Positions 1 to 9,573 of a DNA stretch of 64,000 nt are shown one piece after another. The stretch is taken from positions 187,292 to 251,291 of the forward strand of contig JABHBK010000067.1 of the NCBI GenBank assembly GCA_018673915.1, read 5' to 3'. Under the pieces are notes generated by a model. That model had not been told where the DNA came from and searched no databases. It was given only the letters and a program-made list of their open reading frames with translations. Source of the stretch: Nitrospina sp. (lineage in GTDB: Bacteria; Nitrospinota; Nitrospinia; Nitrospinales; VA-1). Position numbers and translations under genes: made by a program. Positions within the stretch are counted from its first letter, which is position 1, and the number at the start of each line of letters is the position of its first letter.

Positions 1-1625
1 GTGCCGAGTTTGAGGCCTTTACTCCATATTTATATTCCACTTATGAGGATGAATGTGAAGCCGACCCCACTTCCAGAAAAAAAATTATGATCCTGGGCGG
101 TGGGCCTAACAGGATAGGTCAGGGAATTGAGTTTGACTATTGTTGCGTGCATGCCTCTTTTGCACTGAGGGAAGATGGCTATGAAACAATTATGGTCAAT
201 TGTAATCCAGAAACTGTAAGCACTGATTACGACACCTCGGACAGGCTTTATTTTGAGCCTTTGACTTTCGAAGATATTATGAATATCGCAAGGGTGGAGA
301 AACCCGATGGTGTAATTGTCCAGCTTGGAGGGCAGACACCCTTAAAGCTGGCACTATCATTGATGAATGAGGGGGTCCCTATTATTGGCACAAGCCCTGT
401 CGATATTGATCGCGCCGAAAACAGAAAACTATTTGCAGAAGTTTTAAACAAACTTGATCTTCGTCAACCTGCTAATGGAACTGCTGAGTCCTATCAGGAA
501 GCTCGTGAGATTGCTGAGAGAATTGGCTATCCCGTAGTTGTTCGACCTTCGTATGTTTTGGGAGGCCGGGCAATGGAAATTGTTTACAATCAAGATCGCC
601 TGGAACATTATATGCAACATGCGGTTCAAGCATCTCCCGAGCACCCCGTTCTGATCGATGACTTTCTAGAGGACGCTATTGAAATCGATGTGGATGCTAT
701 TTCTGATGGGCAAGATGTAGTGATAGGCGGGGTAATGGAGCATATTGAGGAAGCAGGTATCCACTCAGGTGACAGCGCTTGCTCCCTGCCCGCCTTTTCC
801 CTTTCATCCAAAACGATAGATGAAATTAAAAAGCAAACTTATGCTTTGGCGCGAGAACTTAAGGTTATTGGATTAATGAATATCCAATTTGCGGTTAAAG
901 ATGAAAGCGTTTACATCATTGAAGTGAACCCGCGGGCATCGCGAACGGTTCCATTTGTAAGTAAAACGATTGGAGTTCCTTTGGCAAAAATTGCCGCCAG
1001 GGTCATGGCTGGTAAAAGTTTAAAAGAATTAGATTTTACGCAGGAAAAATCTTTTTCTCATATTGCTGTGAAAGAGTCAGTTTTTCCTTTTAACAAGTTT
1101 CATGATGTGGATGTATTATTGGGCCCTGAAATGAAGTCTACCGGTGAAGTCATGGGGATTGATACGGTTTTTGGTCGAGCTTTTGCGAAATCACAGCTGG
1201 CAACAGGCATTAAACTTCCTTTGGAGGGTACGGCTTTTATCAGTGTAAAAGATTCTGATAAACCAAAAACGATTGCTATTGGCAAGGGATTAATCGAAAT
1301 GGGTTACCAATTGGTAGCAACCCGTGGCACAGCGGATTATCTAGCGAAAAATGGAGTTGAGGTTTCTACTATTAATAAGGTCAAGGAAGGGTCTCCCCAT
1401 ATTGTAGAAGCCATTGAAGAGAATCAGATTAGTATTATGATCAATACAGTATTTGGTGAGCAGTCAATCAAGGACTCATTTTCACTAAGAAGAAGCTCGT
1501 TGAATCAAAATTTGCCTTATTGTACAACTATGGCTGGTGCGTCAGCTCTGATGAAAGCATTAAAATACGTTAAGGATGATAACCTCTCGGTAGTAACTAT
1601 ACAGGAGTATGGGGAGAAAATTTGA
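1..1625 (+). CDS. carB: Carbamoyl-phosphate synthase large subunit, C-terminal half (5' truncated by window edge)
   Basis: The reading frame is open from base 3 and continues without a start, so the gene begins upstream of the window; the ATG at 87 in the ORF track is internal. About 540 of the usual ~1070 residues are present. They cover the second ATP-grasp (carbamoyl phosphate) half, which starts around the [14 protein letters not shown] signature, continues through the IDVDAI and EVNPRASRT metal/ATP-binding segments, and ends in the MGS-like allosteric domain (last ~140 residues). CarB makes carbamoyl phosphate for arginine and pyrimidine synthesis, using ammonia channelled from CarA. The stop is 11 bases from the convergent gene at 1637. 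Identification is secure from the motifs. Confidence 0.97.
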   Translation, partial: AEFEAFTPYLYSTYEDECEADPTSRKKIMILGGGPNRIGQGIEFDYCCVHASFALREDGYETIMVNCNPETVSTDYDTSDRLYFEPLTFEDIMNIARVEKPDGVIVQLGGQTPLKLALSLMNEGVPIIGTSPVDIDRAENRKLFAEVLNKLDLRQPANGTAESYQEAREIAERIGYPVVVRPSYVLGGRAMEIVYNQDRLEHYMQHAVQASPEHPVLIDDFLEDAIEIDVDAISDGQDVVIGGVMEHIEEAGIHSGDSACSLPAFSLSSKTIDEIKKQTYALARELKVIGLMNIQFAVKDESVYIIEVNPRASRTVPFVSKTIGVPLAKIAARVMAGKSLKELDFTQEKSFSHIAVKESVFPFNKFHDVDVLLGPEMKSTGEVMGIDTVFGRAFAKSQLATGIKLPLEGTAFISVKDSDKPKTIAIGKGLIEMGYQLVATRGTADYLAKNGVEVSTINKVKEGSPHIVEAIEENQISIMINTVFGEQSIKDSFSLRRSSLNQNLPYCTTMAGASALMKALKYVKDDNLSVVTIQEYGEKI

Positions 1626-1636
1626 TTGTTCTCCCG

Positions 1637-2830
1637 TCAGTTTACAGTTCGATTTCCGTGAAATTCCCACCACGGTGCTTTTTCTTCTTCATGCGCTATG
1701 AATTTTTTGGTGCTTGAAGAGTTATTTTCTTTCCTAAACGAGTTTACCGCACGAACTAAAAATCCTTTTTTAAAATTCATTCCCCCTAATGAAACGGCTT
1801 TTGAAAATCCATCCCATGCATGCAAAACTTTAATGACCCCTGTTCTCACATAAATATCTCCCAGGTCATTTCCAGAAAAAGGATCATGCAACCCTAAACT
1901 AATGGCATGAACCTCAAGTAAATCACCAATACGCACTCCGTTTACTTTGCCAAGGTTCACTAAAATCTCCTCTTCACTTTCAACTATTTTTCCGCTTTGA
2001 TTTTTGATTTCCTTTTTATTTATGGCTATCACTTCGCCTTCCAATAAAACAGAATCGAGTTTTTCTGTTATGAATTCACCTATTTCGCGCCTTAGTCTAT
2101 CCACCGCGTATTTCATGGAACTGAATTCAGGTTTTTCAATACTGACTGCCGAGTTTATTTCATCACCCAAAAAAGGCCTGTTTCCCAATCTCGAAGTGGC
2201 TTTGAAAGTTTTTTCGAAAAGGGTTCTGCCTGTTTTATTTTGAACAATTTCTACATGGATTTGTATCTCAGCCATTTCACGTTCCAGGGATCCCATGCTG
2301 GTCGATCCTGTGGATTTCATCATTTTTTGGTCAGGTTCGAATTTTAAAACGGTTCCCCTTATTTTTGTCATGGAAGGGCTCTGAGTTTCCCTGCCCATTT
2401 TTGTCGGCCACGTTGGTTCCATTTTCATAGTTTTAGGCATTGAATCCATTTTATTCATTCTATCCATTCCATCCATCGAACCTTGAATGAATAAAAACTT
2501 TGGAGTACCAATATCTTCGAAATCTAAAAAGCCTGGATTTAGATTATCTTCACCTTGTAATCCGGCGTGGTTGCCCATCATTGAAGGGTTATTCATTGCT
2601 CCCTTCATACCTTCAGAAATAGAAACCAATTGAATACGCTTGTTAGCAATAAGTTCTTGGGTTATTGATTTTTTAAAAATATTTCCAGGGTCATAAGGTT
2701 TATCCCAGCCAACAGGATTTTTGAAGGGCCCAATTACCACTTTTTTCACATAAAAAGCATGGGAAGGTGTTGATACAAGGATGGCTAAAATTGCAAAAAA
2801 GAAGATTTTCCACCAGATTTTATTTCTCAT
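1637..2830 (-). CDS. Secreted protein with FlgT/CsgG-like features and a Met-rich insert
   Basis: This is a 397-residue protein with a clear N-terminal signal peptide (about residues 1-25, cleavage after SHA). The start of the mature part (VVIGPFKNP...) resembles the opening strand of CsgG/FlgT-type periplasmic proteins. The last ~120 residues contain a VNLGKVNGVRIGDLLEV stretch typical of the FlgT C-terminal/CsgG-associated beta domain. Between them, about residues 115-150, is an insert with roughly ten methionines alternating with Asp/Lys (MDGMDRMNKMDSMP). By analogy it may belong to envelope or flagellar assembly. Function is not established, and the Met-rich segment could bind soft metals. 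It is convergent with carB and has no operon partner. Confidence 0.6.
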   Translation of the reverse strand: MRNKIWWKIFFFAILAILVSTPSHAFYVKKVVIGPFKNPVGWDKPYDPGNIFKKSITQELIANKRIQLVSISEGMKGAMNNPSMMGNHAGLQGEDNLNPGFLDFEDIGTPKFLFIQGSMDGMDRMNKMDSMPKTMKMEPTWPTKMGRETQSPSMTKIRGTVLKFEPDQKMMKSTGSTSMGSLEREMAEIQIHVEIVQNKTGRTLFEKTFKATSRLGNRPFLGDEINSAVSIEKPEFSSMKYAVDRLRREIGEFITEKLDSVLLEGEVIAINKKEIKNQSGKIVESEEEILVNLGKVNGVRIGDLLEVHAISLGLHDPFSGNDLGDIYVRTGVIKVLHAWDGFSKAVSLGGMNFKKGFLVRAVNSFRKENNSSSTKKFIAHEEEKAPWWEFHGNRTVN

Positions 2831-2987
2831 AGGATTTTATTTGGGTACATAAAAGTTCGATTTATATTTCATATCGACATTTTCCCGCAATTCTACATCG
2901 TGATTCGGGTATTTTATTGATTTAATGTAGTTAAAAATCGTATCAGATTACTTGACCCAACCTTTTCCAACCAGTACAATTCACCGG

Positions 2988-3728
2988 ATGAAAAACACCA
3001 CTCATATAATTTTGTTGATTACGCTAATATTTGCTCCTCAGGTTCTTTTTGCGGCTAACCTGCCTGCGGATATGGTCCGTATTCAGGCGGGATGCTTCAT
3101 GATGGGTACCAACCAAAACTCCATTTATGAAGACGATGATGACAATGCCAGGGAAAAACCGGCCCACAAGGTGTGCCTGGATGAGTTTTATTTGGATCGT
3201 TTTGAGGTTTCGCAGAAGAAATGGGATTCGGTTATGGATTTTAATCGTTCTGTTTTTCACAATCCCGAGCAACCTATAACACATATTGAATGGCGTGAAG
3301 CGCGAAGTTTTTGCAAAAAAACTGGGAAAAGACTCCCTACCGAAGCCGAATGGGAGTACTCGGCCCGAGCCGGGAGCCAGACCCGTTTTTCTTGGGGAGA
3401 AAAAATGGATGATGACTATTTGTGGTATTCTGGAAACTCATCCAGGGAACCTGCAAATATAGGCAAGAAAAAACCTAACGCTTGGGGACTTCATGACATG
3501 ACTGGAGGAGTTTGGGAATGGGTGGAAGATTGGTTTTCTCTCGATTATTATCATCACAGTCCTGTTAAGAACCCAAAGGGCCCGGCTCGTCAAAGTTTTA
3601 AAGTCATTCGTGGAAACTCATGGATGAGCGATGAAGCTTATATTAGGGTTACCGCCCGTCATAGAGGTATGTCAGACCCGACTCTTTCCTATTGGGTTGG
3701 TGTCCGATGCGCAATGTCCCCCAAATAA
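2988..3728 (+). CDS. FGE-sulfatase-fold (SUMF1-like) secreted protein, probably not a formylglycine generator
   Basis: The ORF track starts at a TTG (2952). I prefer the ATG at 2988, because translation then opens directly with a signal peptide (MKNTTHIILL..., cleavage near LFAA) and leaves 246 residues. The mature protein has the family hallmarks: ADMVRIQAGCFMMGT, the VSQKKWDSVM region, RLPTEAEWEYSARAG, WGLHDMTGGVWEWVEDW and a terminal VGVRCA. Catalytic formylglycine-generating enzymes carry a cysteine in the segment that here reads RVTARHRG, with no cysteine. Such non-catalytic members are common in envelope and surface complexes. It stands alone between a divergent secreted protein and nth. 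Confidence 0.85.
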   Translation: MKNTTHIILLITLIFAPQVLFAANLPADMVRIQAGCFMMGTNQNSIYEDDDDNAREKPAHKVCLDEFYLDRFEVSQKKWDSVMDFNRSVFHNPEQPITHIEWREARSFCKKTGKRLPTEAEWEYSARAGSQTRFSWGEKMDDDYLWYSGNSSREPANIGKKKPNAWGLHDMTGGVWEWVEDWFSLDYYHHSPVKNPKGPARQSFKVIRGNSWMSDEAYIRVTARHRGMSDPTLSYWVGVRCAMSPK

Positions 3729-3742
3729 AAATTTAAACAGTT

Positions 3743-4372
3743 TTGTTACCTGCTAACGTAAACTATTTATACCAAAAGCTTTCCAAAAGCCTGTCGGAGG
3801 CTAAATCTGAACTGATATTTCAAAATAATTTTGAACTTCTGATTTCGGTTATTTTAAGTGCCCAATCTACAGATAAAACGGTCAATAAAATAACGCCCGC
3901 TCTTTTTTCTTTATGCCCTACTCCAGATCAAATGCTCGCTTTGGGACCCTCCAAGTTAGCAAAAATCATTAAACCCATTGGTCTCGCACCTGCTAAATCT
4001 AAAAATATTATTAACACCTGTAAAATTCTTCTGGATAAACATGGTGGAAATATTCCTGGAGTCAGGGAGGATTTGGAACAATTACCCGGTGTTGGACGCA
4101 AAACAGCAAATGTCGTATTGAATGAAGGTTTTGGTGTGCCTACAATTGCTGTAGACACTCATGTGTTTCGAGTGGCAAACCGCACAGGGTTAGCTCCTGG
4201 TAAAACCGTATTAGAAACGGAATTAAAACTTTTAGAAGTGACCCCCAAGAAATGGTTGAAAAATGCTCACCATTATCTAATCCTTCACGGAAGATATACT
4301 TGCACGGCTAAGAATTTTGACTGCCAAAAATGCGTTATTAAAAAGGAATGTGCTTTTAAAGAAAAAGGGTGA
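3743..4372 (+). CDS. nth: Endonuclease III (DNA glycosylase/AP lyase)
   Basis: This 209-residue protein has the complete endonuclease III architecture. The helix-hairpin-helix LPGVGRKTANVVLNEGFG contains the catalytic lysine, the VDTHVFRVANR segment contains the catalytic aspartate, and the C-terminal [4Fe-4S] motif has the expected spacing C-x6-C-x2-C-x5-C. It removes oxidised pyrimidines and cleaves AP sites in base-excision repair. Translation appears to begin at a TTG 14 bases after the preceding stop. The length matches the family (about 210). No strong ribosome binding site is visible, so the exact start is a little uncertain. Confidence 0.96.
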   Translation: MLPANVNYLYQKLSKSLSEAKSELIFQNNFELLISVILSAQSTDKTVNKITPALFSLCPTPDQMLALGPSKLAKIIKPIGLAPAKSKNIINTCKILLDKHGGNIPGVREDLEQLPGVGRKTANVVLNEGFGVPTIAVDTHVFRVANRTGLAPGKTVLETELKLLEVTPKKWLKNAHHYLILHGRYTCTAKNFDCQKCVIKKECAFKEKG

Positions 4373-4387
4373 AAAAAATAAAAAATC

Positions 4388-5158
4388 ATGAACTCCAAGG
4401 TTAAAGATATTGAGACAGTCTATTCCAGGTTATCCAAGCAATTGCATAATGGCAATATGCTCCACATGGAACATGAGCTGGAAACCTCGGTAAAGAATTA
4501 TTCTTTGGCCAAATTTGTATTGGGAAAAGGAAATCGATATAAGGCACTAATATCAGCAGGAATTCATGGTGATGAACCCAGCGGTGTGGAGACCATCTGT
4601 TCATTCCTGGAAAACAATAGATTTGAAAATTTTTCTGATACGTGGGAGTTGACTATCTTACCCTGCTTAAACCCCTATGGTTATGAATATGGAGTCAGGG
4701 AAAATCATAGGGGAGAGGACCTAAATCGTTTTTTTAGACATGATTCCCCACCTGAAGAAGTTAGGTTTGCACAATCAGCCTTTGACAAGAACTATGAGTT
4801 GACCATTGAGCTTCATGAGGATTCCATGACACCTGGTTTTTATCTTTATCAAAAAGGCACACATCAGGAAGATGATATCTTAGGTAATAAAATTTTAACA
4901 GCTATCAAAAATGTTATGCCTATAAATCATAATGGTGAAATTGACGGCCATTCTGCTCAAGGGGGGATAATTATTCAGCAAACAGACTGGACATCAATGG
5001 ATTGGTGGCCCATGGCTTTCTATGCGTTATCAAAAGGAACTAGAAGGACTTTGACACTGGAAACCGCTACCGGGTTTGCAATGCAGACTAGAGCGGAAGC
5101 CCACCTGATAGCCATAGACACGGCGTTGAAATTTTATACGGAGAAACTTAAGAGCTAG
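4388..5158 (+). CDS. M14-type zinc carboxypeptidase / succinylglutamate desuccinylase-aspartoacylase family protein
   Basis: A 256-residue hydrolase. Zinc-binding HGDE lies in SAGIHGDEPSGVE (near residue 60). LNPYGYEYGVREN and GEDLNRFF supply the substrate-binding Arg/Asn-Arg motif. ELHED follows around residue 140 and may carry the third zinc ligand. A TLETATG segment near the C-terminus is the likely general-base region. The family removes C-terminal or amide-linked residues from peptides or N-acyl amino acids; the substrate cannot be read from the sequence. It follows nth after 15 bases, and its stop overlaps the stop of the convergent transglycosylase gene. A cytoplasmic location is likely because no signal peptide is seen. 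Confidence 0.8.
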   Translation: MNSKVKDIETVYSRLSKQLHNGNMLHMEHELETSVKNYSLAKFVLGKGNRYKALISAGIHGDEPSGVETICSFLENNRFENFSDTWELTILPCLNPYGYEYGVRENHRGEDLNRFFRHDSPPEEVRFAQSAFDKNYELTIELHEDSMTPGFYLYQKGTHQEDDILGNKILTAIKNVMPINHNGEIDGHSAQGGIIIQQTDWTSMDWWPMAFYALSKGTRRTLTLETATGFAMQTRAEAHLIAIDTALKFYTEKLKS

Positions 5159-7359
5159 GCGCTTTTATCTTTAGGTATAATTATGGGGATGACAATGGGT
5201 TCACCAACAGCAAGGGCATGGATTTCTTTGTCGGAGTTGTAGCTACTTAAAAGCCAAAGAGGAATTGTGTAGATATCATTGCAAATTTCCCATAAAGTTT
5301 CTCCCTTTTCAACGCTTCTTATTGCCAATTTACTGATTTCAAAATTATTGAAAAAGTCTTCCTGGATGGCTTTATGGTATTCCTGCCGTCTTTCTTCAAA
5401 TTTGTCAGGCTGGGTTCTTGAAAAACTGACGCGAATATTTTCGTTTGCAGCTATGCCTCCTCTTTTCCCAATTCGGTTCATCCTTCTAAGTTCTTTCACC
5501 GATTGCAATGACCACTCGGCATAATGGCTAAGGGTTTCATCAAAATCAACGGTGATGGTCCCTATGCGGGAATTAGAATCTCCGCTAGGAGAAAATGATA
5601 CCGGTTTAAAAGCAGGACGATTTTTATTCAGCCGATCAGTCGTATTCCTGGCAACTTGAAGAGTTCCGGGTGAAACAGCTCTTTCCGTTTTTATCTGAGT
5701 TGAACTTTTTGAAGTATTTGACGATTTAGTAGCAGGTGAGCGATTTACTGATAAACTAAAATTCTTAGTTTTTACAGTTCTTGATGCCACCTTAGTTTTA
5801 TCTCTGATTAGCTCTCGACGAGGTACTTTTATCTTTTGCCCGGGATGCAGAGAATCTGGGTTGCGGAATCGGTTGATACGGGTCAGATGACTGACATTTG
5901 TATCAAAGCGCTTTGCAATTTTAGATAGGTTGTCATATCTACGAACCTTATAAGAAACCAGGCTTATTGAATATTTCTTGGAATCAAGTTTAGCTAATTG
6001 GTAAGTGGGCTGATGTCGGGATTTTCTTCCTGGTAATTGAAGCACCTGTCCGATATATATGCGATTACGCCTTCCAATATTATTAGAACGCTTTAAGGAA
6101 CCTACTGTTGTTCCAAAACGCAAAGCAACGCCAGACAAGGTATCTCCTCGCCTGACGGTATACCATTTGGATCGTAGTTGACTCCCATATTTCACCCTTT
6201 GTGGAATTTGTCCGTAACGGGTGACCAGGTTGTCAATTTTCATAGCCGGAGCTTGGAAAACAAAGTTTTTTGGAATTCGCTTCTCGCCATTTAAAACCGG
6301 CCTCCTCAAAGAGGGGTTTGCTTTCGCTATTTCTTCCCGTGTCATATCGAAATGATTCATAGCTGTTTGGATATGAATATAATCGGGCAAAATAAACGAT
6401 GCTCTGGGAATAGGTTTTTTAATGACTAGGTTAGAGAAATACTTATCCTGATTTTTTACTACATGGAGAGCAGCAAGAAATTCCGCATAAAAATTTCGCG
6501 AGGCAAAACCAAAAGTTCTACTTTTATATTTGGCTATTACTTTTACAATATCACTACCAAATCGTTTTTTTGCGCGCTTCATTCCTTGCAAACCATGGTT
6601 GTAAGCCGTAACAGCTAAAGGCCAGGAACCTATGCTTTCAAAGTTCTTTTTCAATAATTTGGCGGCACCATATGTGGCTATAATGGGGTCTCGTCTTTCA
6701 TCAACGTCATAACCCACACGCATGAACAAACGGCCTGTGCCCCGAGTGAATTGCCATATCCCAGCTGCCCCAGCACTTGAATAGGCACCAATCTGGAATG
6801 ACGATTCCACATGAGGAAGAACACTAAGCTCATCAGGAAGGTTGAATTTTTTGAAAATGCTTTTGATTTCCTTCATATACAAACCTGAGCGCTCAATCCC
6901 TTCCCGGAAACGGTCTTTCTGACCTAGTTGGGCTCGTATTTGTCTTGACGCTTTATAAAAATCCTTTTTTACTAACTCATAAACTCTTTTATCTTCACCC
7001 TTTAGTTTTGCCTTGTTTTTAGTTTTATTGATTTTGCGCAAAATGTTTTTATATTTTTTCTTTGTTTTTTCGAGTTTGCGCTCCCGAGATCTTCGGGATA
7101 ATGGTTTTTCACCTAAGTAAACAACCTCATAAATGACATCAAGATTTTTTATATCGTGAACTACCGCATGCTTAGTGCTGTATTCCGAGTATATTTTTTT
7201 CCAGAAATCGACTTCACTTTGAAGACCCGGAGGGGTGGAAAAGTGATATTGGTTTAGAGTATGAACTTCATACGAGAAACTTGCGCTGGCATTACCAAGA
7301 AACCAGGCAGAAAACAAAAAAACGAGGGAGAATAGGATGGTTCTAATAGATCTTAACAA
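5155..7359 (-). CDS. Membrane-bound lytic murein transglycosylase (MltD-like) with LysM repeats
   Basis: This 734-residue exported protein has a hydrophobic leader (residues 1-27). A Lys-rich helical region (about 85-150) is followed by a soluble-lytic-transglycosylase domain (about 165-330). Its catalytic Glu is E185 in LPHVESSFQIGA, with AGIWQF and AYNHG family motifs. Two canonical LysM repeats follow (about 390-436, VRRGDTLSGVALRFG; about 470-515, VRRYDNLSKIAKRF), and a third, more diverged one lies near the C-terminus (VEKGETLWEIC). It cleaves peptidoglycan glycan strands to 1,6-anhydro products; LysM modules hold it on the wall. MltD usually has 2-3 LysM repeats, so the domain order fits, but the protein is longer than E. 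coli MltD (~450). Confidence 0.9.
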   Translation of the reverse strand: MLRSIRTILFSLVFLFSAWFLGNASASFSYEVHTLNQYHFSTPPGLQSEVDFWKKIYSEYSTKHAVVHDIKNLDVIYEVVYLGEKPLSRRSRERKLEKTKKKYKNILRKINKTKNKAKLKGEDKRVYELVKKDFYKASRQIRAQLGQKDRFREGIERSGLYMKEIKSIFKKFNLPDELSVLPHVESSFQIGAYSSAGAAGIWQFTRGTGRLFMRVGYDVDERRDPIIATYGAAKLLKKNFESIGSWPLAVTAYNHGLQGMKRAKKRFGSDIVKVIAKYKSRTFGFASRNFYAEFLAALHVVKNQDKYFSNLVIKKPIPRASFILPDYIHIQTAMNHFDMTREEIAKANPSLRRPVLNGEKRIPKNFVFQAPAMKIDNLVTRYGQIPQRVKYGSQLRSKWYTVRRGDTLSGVALRFGTTVGSLKRSNNIGRRNRIYIGQVLQLPGRKSRHQPTYQLAKLDSKKYSISLVSYKVRRYDNLSKIAKRFDTNVSHLTRINRFRNPDSLHPGQKIKVPRRELIRDKTKVASRTVKTKNFSLSVNRSPATKSSNTSKSSTQIKTERAVSPGTLQVARNTTDRLNKNRPAFKPVSFSPSGDSNSRIGTITVDFDETLSHYAEWSLQSVKELRRMNRIGKRGGIAANENIRVSFSRTQPDKFEERRQEYHKAIQEDFFNNFEISKLAIRSVEKGETLWEICNDIYTIPLWLLSSYNSDKEIHALAVGEPIVIPIIIPKDKSA

Positions 7360-7533
7360 TGGCTAGCTTTCTATTCTAAAGAACTGTTTTGTAGGAAAAC
7401 GAATATCCGAATAAATAAAAAGTCCCCTAACTCAAGCTTTCACGTTAGCCTTAAAGCTACAGTAACGCGTTGATTTCAAAGGATATCAAAGGCCATATAT
7501 TAGGTCAAGGTAAATCGGCTTTTTGATGTTACC

Positions 7534-7553
7534 CCGGGGAATTTCAACCCCGG
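7534..7553. other. GC-rich hairpin downstream of the flagellar cluster
   Basis: Perfect 6-bp inverted repeat CCGGGG / CCCCGG with an 8-base loop, 13 bases past the stop of the FlhB-like gene. On the minus strand it is not followed by a T-tract, so it is not a canonical intrinsic terminator. It could still mark the end of the flagellar transcript. Confidence 0.4.
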
Positions 7554-7565
7554 CCCCGATGGCAA

Positions 7566-7871
7566 TTAAGCTCTCTTGACCCTCTGAATACTTCCATTTT
7601 TGGGATATTCATTGTTAAGTTGATATACCCAAGCTAGAAGCTCCGCGACCACCTTATATAATGAAGCAGGAATTTCCTTTCCCACATCAATTTTTTCCAA
7701 TAACGCAACAAGGTCTTTATCCTTTCTTATTGGAATATTTTGCTCTTGGGCCATCGCGATGATTTTTTCCGCCACCCAGCCCTGCCCTTTAGCAGTGATT
7801 TTCGGAGCATGATTACTACCGCCACTGTATTTAAGGGATACTGCAGAATTTTTTGATGAGTTCTGTTTCAT
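7566..7871 (-). CDS. Stand-alone FlhB C-terminal-domain-like protein
   Basis: This 101-residue protein matches the cytoplasmic C-terminal part of the flagellar export-switch protein FlhB: AVSLKYSGG, APKITAKGQGWVAEKI, IPIRKDKDLVALLEKIDVGKEIP and a final AELLAWVYQL. It lacks the transmembrane half and the NPTH autocleavage motif. It therefore corresponds to the fragment left after autocleavage, encoded as a separate gene. Similar free FlhB C-domain proteins next to FliK-like genes are known in several phyla. The likely role is substrate-specificity switching in flagellar export, or competition with FlhB for FliK. Its start overlaps the stop of the FliK-like gene in an ATGA arrangement, so the two are translationally coupled. 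Confidence 0.85.
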   Translation of the reverse strand: MKQNSSKNSAVSLKYSGGSNHAPKITAKGQGWVAEKIIAMAQEQNIPIRKDKDLVALLEKIDVGKEIPASLYKVVAELLAWVYQLNNEYPKNGSIQRVKRA

Positions 7872-9406
7872 GTCTTGATGTTTATCAATGATGTGTTGTG
7901 ATTTATTAGTAAACCAACCAGATTATCTTTTTCCGGTTCAAATTTTTTACTCACATAGCATTCCACCGAGGCTGTGATATCGTTTTCGATCATTTTTCCT
8001 TCAAAATCTTTAGTTCTATCGCGTATGAAACCGGCAATATCTTCATTCTCCACATCAATGCTTACAGATAATTGCTCGGGACCCATCTGTGCGTTAATTT
8101 TAATTTTCCCCAAAAAGGATAGATCAAGAAAAAAGGCTACATTATGTTTTTTTGAAGAATTTTTATTTCCACCTTTGTCTTCAGATGAATCATTGCGAAC
8201 AAATAATTGCAAGGTTTTGTTTGCAGGACCCAGTGGATTTGGAATTTGAATTACCAACGGCTGATTTTCTTGCTTCGATATTTGGGATGACAGCTGGTTC
8301 AATTCTATATTATCGATGGCATATTTAAGCGTATTACGGAATTCGATGAAAGAACTCGAAGACTTTTGCGGCTTATTTGATGAAGTTGTCTCTGTCGAAT
8401 TATAAATTTCCAGCAACAGTCCTTTTAAATCGCTCCCTAATTCTTTCCGGGCCAGTGCGCTTGGAGGTTCCCCTAACACTTGTCTAACTCTAGCCTCATA
8501 ATTGATTCCGGAAGATTCTACTTGCTGGCGAATTTTGGTTGCATTGGGAATTTCTCCGTCATTGGGAAGAAGCAAGCGCAAGGTGTCGCGCAGTCGGGTT
8601 ATCAAACCCGGTTTAATTTGTAAATCAGCCACCAACGGTGAATCAACAATTTTATGCTTAAGCAGATATGCCATTTCCCCAATGGGCATGCGAGCTGGCA
8701 AGTAAGGCTTTAGCGTATTAAAATCTAATTGTTTTGACTGGTTTGTAACCGTTGGCGCTAAAACTGGCTTTTGCCCATTTTCTGTTTTCTCGAATAATAT
8801 ATTTACCTTCGACCCAATTTTGAAGTTTTGGGCTTTTTCCACCGGGATTTCAAAATTCTTACCTCCAGCCTCTACCATAATGGTTTTTGAATCTACAATA
8901 CTTGTAACACGTGCCGTAGATACTCCGTTTGGGGATGAAGCCACTGAGGGGGAGCTTTCCAAACCGGAAAATCTGGAAATTGTTTTTCCCCTAGAGGTCA
9001 AACTTGTAGTAACTCCCACATTTTTATGTATGTTTGGTTGAGAGGTAAACGGAAATATTTTTAGGGCTGCCTTGGATCCTGTGTTTTCTACACGGACGGT
9101 CATTTTTTGCCCTTTAATTAAAGGTTCCCTTGGCAAATCCTTAAACTTGCTCTGCTCCTTGAGGGATATTTCCTGCGGTAATTTAACAACTACTTTATTG
9201 CCCTCAAGTGATAATACCCCTTTCCCACCTGGAAGATTTTTGATGAATACGGCATCTAAAACTTTACCAATTTGCAATTGGCTTATAAATTTAATGGATG
9301 CCGCATTAGACTCCTTACCAGCGAGAACCTTTAACACCTGCTGAGATACATTTTCAGTCTGAGTCGGCTGGGCTAGGGGGCTGAAACTCTTGTTCATATA
9401 TTTCAC
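7868..9406 (-). CDS. FliK-like flagellar hook-length control protein
   Basis: A 512-residue protein, soluble by appearance. The N-terminal half is low-complexity and Lys/Ser-rich with short beta-like segments (GKVLDAVFIKN, VRVENTGSKAALKIF). The C-terminal ~110 residues (FLDLSFLGKIKINAQMGPEQLSVSIDVENE) match the folded Flg_hook domain of FliK. FliK measures hook length and makes FlhB switch export from hook to filament subunits; the downstream coupled FlhB C-domain gene supports this reading. The ORF-track start is GTG at 9406; an ATG three codons later (9397) is an equally good start, as neither has a clear Shine-Dalgarno. Confidence 0.75.
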   Translation of the reverse strand: MKYMNKSFSPLAQPTQTENVSQQVLKVLAGKESNAASIKFISQLQIGKVLDAVFIKNLPGGKGVLSLEGNKVVVKLPQEISLKEQSKFKDLPREPLIKGQKMTVRVENTGSKAALKIFPFTSQPNIHKNVGVTTSLTSRGKTISRFSGLESSPSVASSPNGVSTARVTSIVDSKTIMVEAGGKNFEIPVEKAQNFKIGSKVNILFEKTENGQKPVLAPTVTNQSKQLDFNTLKPYLPARMPIGEMAYLLKHKIVDSPLVADLQIKPGLITRLRDTLRLLLPNDGEIPNATKIRQQVESSGINYEARVRQVLGEPPSALARKELGSDLKGLLLEIYNSTETTSSNKPQKSSSSFIEFRNTLKYAIDNIELNQLSSQISKQENQPLVIQIPNPLGPANKTLQLFVRNDSSEDKGGNKNSSKKHNVAFFLDLSFLGKIKINAQMGPEQLSVSIDVENEDIAGFIRDRTKDFEGKMIENDITASVECYVSKKFEPEKDNLVGLLINHNTSLINIKT

Positions 9407-9460
9407 TAAATGGGTGTGAGTTGCCTTGGCGATTGGCCCAAATAATAAGGGCTTAACTCT

Positions 9461-9468
9461 TTATCGGC
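9461..9468 (-). promoter_or_regulatory. Possible sigma-28 (FliA) -10 element
   Basis: The minus strand reads GCCGATAA, exactly the flagellar sigma-28 -10 consensus, about 55 bases upstream of the FliK-like start. The expected TAAA at the -35 position is not present at the right spacing, so this is only a candidate; the match could be chance. Confidence 0.35.
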
Positions 9469-9573
9469 AGGTTGCTTCGCCTCCACAATAACAATATTGC
9501 AGGTTAAGAAATAAACACCAATACTGCCTTTTTTACAACAAGTTGTGGGATTATATTTGGAGAGATTTAAGGG

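Noticed and set aside
9520-9545. ACAAC-TT-GTTGT hairpin considered as a terminator after the 108-aa flagellar ORF
   Set aside because: On the minus strand it is followed by A residues, not a T-tract, so it is not an intrinsic terminator.
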